Shown here piece by piece: positions 18,412-25,741 of a stretch of DNA of 64,000 nucleotides (the stretch's first letter is position 1; each line of letters starts with the position of its first letter). Under the pieces are notes generated by a model. It made no database searches and was not told where the DNA came from. It was given only the letters and a program-made list of their open reading frames with translations. The translations under genes and the position numbers were made by a program. Where the stretch lies: positions 179,591 to 243,590 of the forward strand of contig CALUGQ010000001.1 of assembly GCA_944320235.1 (NCBI GenBank), given 5' to 3'. This DNA is from an uncultured Prevotella sp. Its GTDB lineage: Bacteria; Bacteroidota; Bacteroidia; Bacteroidales; Bacteroidaceae.

Positions 18412-20571
18412 TTAATACATATCCTCAAGATACTGCTGGTTGTCGGCAATGTCGACAGGGCAGAACTCAATGTAGTCAATCTGGTACTTGCTTGAGCCTT
18501 GCAGCACCGTCTTGATGCGCATCCAGACATCTTCCTGGTTGAACTGGCGCTTCGTGATGACGCGGCGGACAGAGTAGTTTGCGAAGCGTGCAGGAGCACC
18601 TGCGCCGGTATAGCTCTGCTTCCAGTAATCAAGGGCGGCGCGCATCCATCCGCGGGTCTTCATGGCCTGGTCGGAAGCCAAGCCCTTATCCTCCTTGTAT
18701 TCATCAGTTGCAGTAGAGGACAAGTCGGTAAGGTAACGCTCGTTGTTTCCACAAAGCGTCGTGCAGCCGAGGCGCGGGTCTTCGGGCTTCATACGGAAGT
18801 CTAGAGGAATGTCGACCGGCGAGAGGTCAGCCAGCTCTGAGCTGTTGCCGAGGTAGAACTGCATCATGCCGAAGTAATCGCCACCAAGGGTGATGTCGAG
18901 ACGAAGCTCATACTGGCCGTCGGGTACGGGCGGCAGCTTGATGGCAAGGTCGAACTCACCCACACCCTGGAACGAGTCGCCCTTGTAAAGCAGGTAGTCG
19001 TTGGCACCGTCAGCATCCGGGTCAGCCGGGCAGTTGATGTCGATGGTAGTGTTGTTGCCGTTGAACACGCGCACATTGTCGAAGTAATCAACAGGAACGC
19101 GGAAACGGGCACGCCCTACTCCATTGTTCAACGAAGCGAGCACTGTCTGGTTCATGCCACGGTAGCCGTTGCTTGCAAGCTCGGGCAGGCAGGTGAGGTA
19201 GTCAACCCTGATTCTCTCGAAGAGAGCACCGTCGGCCACGGCAGCACCGTAAACGAGTATTGAGTCAACCGGGTAAACATATCCGTTGATAGGCTCAAGG
19301 GCTGCGGTGAGTTCCACGTTGGTACCGCGCATCCTCAGCGGGTGCATATCTGCAGTGCCTCGGCCCTGCACCTGGTTAGTCAGCGAGTTGTTGGCAACCC
19401 AGCGGTTGATGTAGGTCTTGCCTTCGCTCTGCACATACCAAGTCTTGAGGAGCGTCTTTGGCAGCAGCGTCTCATAATAGTCGTAAGCGTCGCCGGTTGT
19501 GCCGTAATCAGAGTTGGCTGCAACAACATTGTGGTTGTAAGCCAACACGTCACGGTTGTAAGCACCGCGAATCACGTGATACCTCATGAGCATATTGAGC
19601 GCATTGAGCGAGTCGGTGTAGTCAGCCCCGGTGCTGATGGTGGCGTTGTTGTTGCGGTAGTAGTCGTACCATCCAGTGCCTTTGTCGGCAGCGTGGGCAT
19701 ACACCTTGTTGGCATACTCTATGAGGTCAGGCAGTGTGTCGATGCCATAGACATTGTGCAGAACATCGTCAGACACGGCGAAGATGGTATAACCGATCTT
19801 GCAAGTGTAAGAGTTGAAGATGGCCGTCTCGTTTGGCGTAAGCGTAGTACTTGGGTAAGTGAACTCCTGCGGCTTCTCCGTGGCACCGTTGATGAGGTCG
19901 AGCAGACCGGTCAGCTCGAGTGCCTGGTAGAAGATTTCGTAATCGCCGTTGCGGTTGATTTCGTTACCGAGCAGGCGGTTTGAGCGCGGTATCACCTTGT
20001 CGATGACGTGAACCATTCCGTTCACCATCTCGTTGTCGGCGCTGGTAATCGCAGCCTCGTCGTTGAGCACCGTGCTACCGTTGGTTGCCACCGAAGTGGT
20101 GATAGAACGGCCGAGCATGGTGAGAATCGTTGTACCCGCACCGCTCATTGTCACGGAGTTTACTACGATGTTAGCCAAGTGATACTGTGCGATGTCGAGG
20201 CAAAGGCTGTCGGTAAGGCCCTCGAGCGAAGGCTCCGTCATGCCGTTGTGCAGAAGCTGGTTGTTCTCGTCAACGCTCTCCACGTCGTTCCAGAGGCTGT
20301 CCACATAGCGGTCAACGGCCTCGTTGGTCGGCGCGAAGCAAGTATAGGTGCCGTATGTGCTCAGCACGCGGTCATACCCCGAGCGAGTCAGGATATAGTT
20401 GAAGTTGCTGAAATCATCGTTCACCTTGAGGAAGTCCTCAATGGTCTGGCCTGTGAAAGTATACAGGTTAGAGTCATCCGGCTCAGCCACGCAGGAGGAC
20501 AGCGCAGCCACGACAGGCAGTGCTAGGGCTCCGGCGGCCCTGGTGATTTTCTTTAATATGCTGTTGTACAT
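18412..20571 (-). CDS. FAS1 (fasciclin)-domain lipoprotein, second of the operon
   Basis: 719-residue lipoprotein (MYNSILKKIT...VAALSSC, cysteine 27). FAS1 repeat 1 spans about 40-190 (FNYILTRSGYDRVLSTYGTYTCFAPTNEAVDRYV ending NGMVHVIDKVIPR). Repeat 2 spans about 195-430 (FYQALELTGLLDLI, YTIFAVSDDVL, MRYHVIRGAYN, GYVYPVDSILVYG). The remaining third, about 440-719, is not FAS1: it is a beta-rich region (ARFRVPVDYFDNVRVFNGNN, YELRLDITLGGDYFGMMQFYLGN) that looks like a ligand-binding or adhesion domain without a name I can give. It lies 26 bases after the first SusD and overlaps the next FAS1 gene by one base if that gene uses its first ATG. Likely exposed at the cell surface next to the SusCD complex; function inferred. 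Confidence 0.82.
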   Translation of the reverse strand: MYNSILKKITRAAGALALPVVAALSSCVAEPDDSNLYTFTGQTIEDFLKVNDDFSNFNYILTRSGYDRVLSTYGTYTCFAPTNEAVDRYVDSLWNDVESVDENNQLLHNGMTEPSLEGLTDSLCLDIAQYHLANIVVNSVTMSGAGTTILTMLGRSITTSVATNGSTVLNDEAAITSADNEMVNGMVHVIDKVIPRSNRLLGNEINRNGDYEIFYQALELTGLLDLINGATEKPQEFTYPSTTLTPNETAIFNSYTCKIGYTIFAVSDDVLHNVYGIDTLPDLIEYANKVYAHAADKGTGWYDYYRNNNATISTGADYTDSLNALNMLMRYHVIRGAYNRDVLAYNHNVVAANSDYGTTGDAYDYYETLLPKTLLKTWYVQSEGKTYINRWVANNSLTNQVQGRGTADMHPLRMRGTNVELTAALEPINGYVYPVDSILVYGAAVADGALFERIRVDYLTCLPELASNGYRGMNQTVLASLNNGVGRARFRVPVDYFDNVRVFNGNNTTIDINCPADPDADGANDYLLYKGDSFQGVGEFDLAIKLPPVPDGQYELRLDITLGGDYFGMMQFYLGNSSELADLSPVDIPLDFRMKPEDPRLGCTTLCGNNERYLTDLSSTATDEYKEDKGLASDQAMKTRGWMRAALDYWKQSYTGAGAPARFANYSVRRVITKRQFNQEDVWMRIKTVLQGSSKYQIDYIEFCPVDIADNQQYLEDMY

Positions 20572-20597
20572 AACTAAATCTCAATTAAAACGTCAAA

Positions 20598-22358
20598 CTA
20601 ATTACGATTGTAGATATCCTGGTTATCGTAAGCCGGATTCTGCTTCAAGTTGTGGTTAGCCTGTATCTCCGACTGTGCTACGGGGAAGTAGAGCATAGGC
20701 TCATGGCTGATTTTGTAGCGGGCAGAGCTTCCACCCTCAAGATACTTGCGCACCATGAGGTCGAGCATCTGGCTTGAGTTTGCAACGGGGTAGCTGCTCA
20801 CGGCACCGCCGTCGAGAATCTCTGCCATGGTCTTCGTGATGTCCACACCCTCTACGTGACGGTAGTTGTAGCGAAGGAGGTCGAACCAGCGCTTGCCCTC
20901 GAAGCAAAGCTCCCTCAGGCGCTCAGCGAGCACGAGCTCCTCCATGGCCTCCTTGCCGGTGTAGTTCTCGTACTTCAAGGAGTCCGTACCCAAAGAGTTC
21001 ACGTCGAGCGAACGGCTGTTCACAGCCTGCACGATGTTGAAAGCCTGCCCGAGCTTGCTGTCAGTGTCGCTGGCAGCGAGCTGAACCATTGCCTCAGCCT
21101 GCATAAGCAGTATGTCGGTAAGGCGGTAGACAATCCAGTTCTGCGACATATTTGAATAAGTGTTGCCGGCACGGTTAAGCCCGCCGCCTTTCGACAAGGC
21201 ACGGTCTGCTGGGAGGGAGGTCTCTCTCGCGGCCTGCAGATAGAGCATCTTCCTCACTGTCACCGTAGAGCCTTCAGTACCGCCTACATCGAAACAGTTC
21301 TCATAGTAACGATAGTCGTTGGTTGAGAGGTAAGCAGTGGTAGTTGAAGCCGAGCTGAACACATTGGATGACGGCTCAAGGTAGCCAGCTCCGGCAGCGT
21401 TCTTGTAAGACCAATACATTGTTGATAGGCCGGTGTTGTAGCCGGCGTTGCCACCATTGACTTGCAGCTCGAAGATGCTCTCCTGCGAATTGCCGAACGA
21501 GAAAATATCGTAGTAAGCCTCATTACCGTCGAGGAGCGGATATTCGCTCAGCTGCGTACCTACGGCATCGTTAGGATAAGCCTGCTTCCTTGAGTCGATG
21601 ACGGCCTGGCAGTGGTCAACGCAAGCCTGGTAGTCGGCAGCGCTGTGAGTCATAGAGGCACGCCAGAGGTAGATATCGGCCAGGATGGCGTGGATGCCGT
21701 CGCTGGTTATCAGTCCGCACTTGCGCCAGTCGGTGTAGCCGGTAGGCGACAGCGGCGACTCAAGAGCCTCGGTGAGGTCATCGATGCAGTGCTGGAGCAC
21801 CACGCCAGGTGCCTGCTGCACGGGATACATATCCTGGCTGCTGTTGAAGTAAGCCTGCGATACGTAAGGCACGTCGCGGAAAGCCCTCACGAGATAGAAG
21901 TAAGCCAGAGACCTGAGCGCGAGCATCTGCGAGCGGTCAGTGAGATAGGTGGCCTGTGTGTACGAAGGGTCGTTCTGCATCACCTGGGCAGCCTTGTCGA
22001 GCACCTGGTTGCACCTGTTGATCACTGTATAGAGTGCACCCCAGTTAGCATAGACATTCTGGTTGTCCATGTTGCCGGTGTTCATCTCCTCAAGGTTGTC
22101 ATAAGTATCATCGTTGATGGAGATGGATGTTGTGGGATTGAATTCGTCAGACCTTGCCGAGCCCCACACGATGAAGCGCTGCACGGCATCGCTGGATACC
22201 ATGCCCTTATAGGCACCGGCAACCATCATGGAAACGTCTTCGCGCGTCTTCCAATAGTCATCATCGACAATCATGTCGTCAGGAAGCACCTGGGTGTCAA
22301 TGCACGAGGTCATCAGCAACCCAGACAAAGCGCATAATATATATTTTCTCATAATCAT
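20598..22358 (-). CDS. SusD/RagB-family outer-membrane glycan-binding lipoprotein (first pair)
   Basis: Partner lipoprotein of the first SusC. From the start chosen (MIMRKYILCALSGLLMTSC, cysteine 19) it has 586 residues. A start at 22385 overlaps the SusC stop as TAATG but adds a polar stretch before the signal peptide, and 22352 is also possible. SusD features are clear: QVLPDDMIVDDDYWKTREDVSMMVAGAYKG, RSLAYFYLVRAFRDVPYV, and the RagB-type ending ELVLAERLRELCFEGKRWFDLLRYNYR plus PMLYFPVAQSEIQANHNLKQNPAY. It follows SusC directly, so synthesis of the two is probably coupled. Ligand unknown, by context a pectin fragment. Confidence 0.92.
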   Translation of the reverse strand: MIMRKYILCALSGLLMTSCIDTQVLPDDMIVDDDYWKTREDVSMMVAGAYKGMVSSDAVQRFIVWGSARSDEFNPTTSISINDDTYDNLEEMNTGNMDNQNVYANWGALYTVINRCNQVLDKAAQVMQNDPSYTQATYLTDRSQMLALRSLAYFYLVRAFRDVPYVSQAYFNSSQDMYPVQQAPGVVLQHCIDDLTEALESPLSPTGYTDWRKCGLITSDGIHAILADIYLWRASMTHSAADYQACVDHCQAVIDSRKQAYPNDAVGTQLSEYPLLDGNEAYYDIFSFGNSQESIFELQVNGGNAGYNTGLSTMYWSYKNAAGAGYLEPSSNVFSSASTTTAYLSTNDYRYYENCFDVGGTEGSTVTVRKMLYLQAARETSLPADRALSKGGGLNRAGNTYSNMSQNWIVYRLTDILLMQAEAMVQLAASDTDSKLGQAFNIVQAVNSRSLDVNSLGTDSLKYENYTGKEAMEELVLAERLRELCFEGKRWFDLLRYNYRHVEGVDITKTMAEILDGGAVSSYPVANSSQMLDLMVRKYLEGGSSARYKISHEPMLYFPVAQSEIQANHNLKQNPAYDNQDIYNRN

Positions 22359-22384
22359 GAAATCTTTCTTTAGTGTGAAACCCA

Positions 22385-25300
22385 TTAGAACGAAACATTC
22401 AGACCAACGGTGAACGACTTGGAGCGCGGAGTGTTCGATTCGTCGATGGCATAACTATAACTTTTGACAGAGTGCTCCGGGTCGGTGCCGCTGTACTTGG
22501 TCCAGCAGAAAAGGTTGTTTCCCGAGAGGTAAACGCTGAGCGAGTTCAGGCCGAGCGGCTTGAGCAGCTTGGAGGGAACCCTGTAAGTGAGCTGGAAGTA
22601 CTGGAAGCGCACGAACGAAGCATCCTCCACGTAGCGGTCGCTGCCGAGGTAGTTGTAGGCGGCTGTGCTTCCGTACATTGCGCGCGGCATAGGCGTAACA
22701 TCGCCGTCCTTGCGCCAGCGGTAGTTCACTGCAGATGTCTGGTTGTAAGAGCCCGACATGCTCTGCAAATCCATGCGCGCCTTGTTTACCACCTTGAAGC
22801 CGAAGCGGTAGTTGAAGTTGGTGCGCAGCGTCCAGTTGCCGTAAGACATGGTGATACCGAAACCACCATTGACCTTAGGCATTGAGTTGCCGAGGTAAAC
22901 GATGTCAAGCTCGTTGATCTCTCCATCGTTGTTGATGTCTTCATAGATGGCGTCGCCACCCTGGAACTGGTAGTTGGTTCCGCTGTAGTCGAACACCATG
23001 CGCTTCGGCGTACCGTCGCTGTTCATAATCACCTTGCCGTTGGCATCGCGAGCCACAGGGGCAGTCTTTCCCTTTGCAAGGAAAGAGTTGTTGATGTAGT
23101 CCTCAAACTGAGCCGAAGTCCAGTTGTTCTCGGTGGCCATGTTGGTAAGATACTCGTAGGTATACTGGTAAACGCCCTGGTATTTCAAACCGTAGATAGA
23201 ACCGAGCGGGTTGCCTACCTGCACGCGAGAGAGATAAGAGCCGTTGGCCTTGTTCCACTCGCTGTTGAGCGATGCGAGCACAGCGTCGTCCATCTCGGTA
23301 AGCTCATTGTAGTTCTGGGCGATGTTGAGGTTTGCGCTCAAGCGGAACTTGCCTTTCTTTATGATGTCGTTGAAGTTAAGGTTAAGCTCCCATCCCTCGT
23401 TGGTCATCGCGCCGACATTGGCGTAAGCCACCTGTGCATAACCGGTGGTTGCAGGAATATTCACCTTCTCCATGAGCAGGTCGGTGGTTTTCTTGTAGTA
23501 GTACTCAAACTCGGCCTCAATCTTGTCGTCGAACAAACCGAGGTTGAAACCAAGGTTGTAGCTGTTGGTGGTCTCCCACTTGAGGTCGTCGAGTTTCATC
23601 TGCGTCATGACTGCAGCCTGCATGTTGCTGCCGTATGAACCATTGCCGGTGAGGTTGTACGACTCATAGTATACGGTGCCACTCTTAGGAGTGTTACCCA
23701 CCATACCCCAGCTGGGACGGAAGGCGAGCATAGACACCACCTTGCGCAGAGGCTTCATGAACGGCTCGTCAATGATGTTCCAACGGAACGATACGCTGGG
23801 GAAGTAAGCCCACTTGTGGGCCGGGCCGAACTTGGAGTCGCCGTCGGCGCGGATGGAGAGGCCGAGGTTATAGCGGCTCTTGTAAGAGAAGTGGCTGTTG
23901 AAGCTCCAGTTCTGCCAGTTGCTCTTACTAGTAGCACTTGAAGCGCTGAGCACGTAAGAGTTTACGGTAGAAGCCGTGATGCCCGAAGGCAGGTGAGCGA
24001 TGGACTCCGTCTGCGAGTCGCCGTTGGAGGTGTAAGTCTGGTAGCGGAAACGCATGGTGGCCGTCCAGTCCTCGTTCTTGAAGTAAGGAGTGAAGGTAAG
24101 GTCGTTGGTGACGGTTATACCCATCTTGTTCTCCTCGGTGTTGCCGGAGCGGTTGTAGTTGTCGTTGTTCCACGACTCCTTTATAAGCTCGCCGGGATAG
24201 TAGCTCGGTGCGCTCTTGGCAAAGATGTCGAAGTAAACGTCGCCACGGTATGTGAGGCGGCTCTTGCCCTCCTCGGTGCCGAGCAGCTCGTACTGCAGGC
24301 TGAAGTCAGGCGTGATGCGGTAGGTGTTCTCCTCAGACCAGGCCAGGTTTGCGATGGCCACGGGGTTGCCCAATTTCTGGATGCCTTCCAGCTCGTCGTT
24401 GCGCGTGGTGGTCTTGTTCATGATATAGTAGTCGGAGAGGTCGTTTCCGCGTCCGTCCTGGCGGTAGATGCTCATGTTAGGAGCCATCTGCTGCGCACGG
24501 CCCAGGATCTTGTCGTCGTAGTTCTTGTTGTTGTTCGTGTAGGTGAAACCGAAGTTGGTAGAGAACTTGATTCGGTCGCTCACGAAGTAGTCGAGCACGA
24601 GGCGGGTAGTGAAGCGGTTGAGCGACTGCTTGATGATGGTACCCGTCTGGTGGTCATAGCCGGCGGAGATACGGAAGTTGGCCTTCTCGCCACCACCGGA
24701 GAGCTGTATGCTGTGGCTGTGGAACTGACCGAACTGCGTAACGGCGTCAACCCAGTCGGTGTTGTTGTTCCAGTTCTCGTAGTCGGCCCACGCCTGGTTG
24801 TAGTTAAGCTCGTCGATGTCGGTAGTGGCGTTAGAGAGCTGCGTCGGGTTGTAGATGGCCTCTTTCATGAGCATGGTGTAGTCGTCACCATTGAGCAGCT
24901 CATAGCCCTTGGGCTGCCAGTTGCCCGTGAACTTGTAAGAGTAGGAAACCCTCGTAGGTCCGCGCGAACCGCGCTTGAGCTTAATCTCGATTACACCATT
25001 GGCACCACGCGAACCATACATGGCCGTAGAGGCGGCGTCCTTGAGTACGGTGATGCTGGCGATATCGTCAACGTTCACCGAAAGCATTGATGCGTAGCTC
25101 TCCTCATTGGCATCCTCGGCAGAGAAGTCGTCAGGAGTGTCGAAAATCTGGTCGTCAACGACGATGAGCGGCTCCTTGTTACCTGTGATGGAGCTTACAC
25201 CACGCAAGCGCATCGTAGTACCCGAACCGAGGTTACCAGAGTTGGCCACGATGTCGAGACCGGCAATCTTTCCCTGCAGGGCCTCGTCGGCACTGGTGAA

Positions 25301-25732
25301 TGCAAGACCCTCTACATCCTCCATGTTCATGGTCTGCTGTGCCACGGAAATCTCACGCTTCGGGATTGAGAGTCCGCCGGTGTTTGAACGGCGGCGAGAG
25401 GTCACGGTGACTTCCTTCACCGTGGTCTGCGACTCGCCCAGGTTGATGTTGAAGCGAGTCTTGGCACCTATGGCCACCGTCACGGGCTTTGAGCCTACGT
25501 AAGAAACGGTGAGCCTGTTCTTGTTGTTCTTGACAACCATGGTAAAGTTACCGTTGACATCGGTAACGGCTGCGGTGACGATACGGTTGCTGGCATCACG
25601 CTCTGTGACGTTGGCCATCATCACCGGGCCAAAGGCATCGGTCACCGTACCGGAGATACGTTGCCCCTGGGCAAAGGCGGCCTGCACAATGACAAGCAGC
25701 AGGGCCGTCAGCATAAACTTTATTCTTGGCAT
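22385..25732 (-). CDS. SusC/RagA-family TonB-linked outer-membrane transporter (first pair)
   Basis: 1115-residue TonB-dependent transporter. Signal peptide MPRIKFMLTALLLVIVQAAFAQ, then a carboxypeptidase-D-like domain (about 25-105, ISGTVTDAFGPVMMANVTERD), an alpha SusC motif region, the plug (GSGTTMRLRGVSSITGNKEPLIVVDDQIFD, then VLKDAASTAMYGSRGANGVIEIKLKRGSRG) and a long barrel ending KSFTVGLNVSF. It starts 9 bases after the large FAS1 gene and its stop codon shares bases with the first possible ATG of SusD. The two SusC proteins of this operon differ in length and plug sequence, so they are not a recent duplication. Imports oligosaccharides, powered by TonB/ExbBD encoded elsewhere. Confidence 0.94.
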   Translation of the reverse strand: MPRIKFMLTALLLVIVQAAFAQGQRISGTVTDAFGPVMMANVTERDASNRIVTAAVTDVNGNFTMVVKNNKNRLTVSYVGSKPVTVAIGAKTRFNINLGESQTTVKEVTVTSRRRSNTGGLSIPKREISVAQQTMNMEDVEGLAFTSADEALQGKIAGLDIVANSGNLGSGTTMRLRGVSSITGNKEPLIVVDDQIFDTPDDFSAEDANEESYASMLSVNVDDIASITVLKDAASTAMYGSRGANGVIEIKLKRGSRGPTRVSYSYKFTGNWQPKGYELLNGDDYTMLMKEAIYNPTQLSNATTDIDELNYNQAWADYENWNNNTDWVDAVTQFGQFHSHSIQLSGGGEKANFRISAGYDHQTGTIIKQSLNRFTTRLVLDYFVSDRIKFSTNFGFTYTNNNKNYDDKILGRAQQMAPNMSIYRQDGRGNDLSDYYIMNKTTTRNDELEGIQKLGNPVAIANLAWSEENTYRITPDFSLQYELLGTEEGKSRLTYRGDVYFDIFAKSAPSYYPGELIKESWNNDNYNRSGNTEENKMGITVTNDLTFTPYFKNEDWTATMRFRYQTYTSNGDSQTESIAHLPSGITASTVNSYVLSASSATSKSNWQNWSFNSHFSYKSRYNLGLSIRADGDSKFGPAHKWAYFPSVSFRWNIIDEPFMKPLRKVVSMLAFRPSWGMVGNTPKSGTVYYESYNLTGNGSYGSNMQAAVMTQMKLDDLKWETTNSYNLGFNLGLFDDKIEAEFEYYYKKTTDLLMEKVNIPATTGYAQVAYANVGAMTNEGWELNLNFNDIIKKGKFRLSANLNIAQNYNELTEMDDAVLASLNSEWNKANGSYLSRVQVGNPLGSIYGLKYQGVYQYTYEYLTNMATENNWTSAQFEDYINNSFLAKGKTAPVARDANGKVIMNSDGTPKRMVFDYSGTNYQFQGGDAIYEDINNDGEINELDIVYLGNSMPKVNGGFGITMSYGNWTLRTNFNYRFGFKVVNKARMDLQSMSGSYNQTSAVNYRWRKDGDVTPMPRAMYGSTAAYNYLGSDRYVEDASFVRFQYFQLTYRVPSKLLKPLGLNSLSVYLSGNNLFCWTKYSGTDPEHSVKSYSYAIDESNTPRSKSFTVGLNVSF

Positions 25733-25741
25733 AGCAGTATA

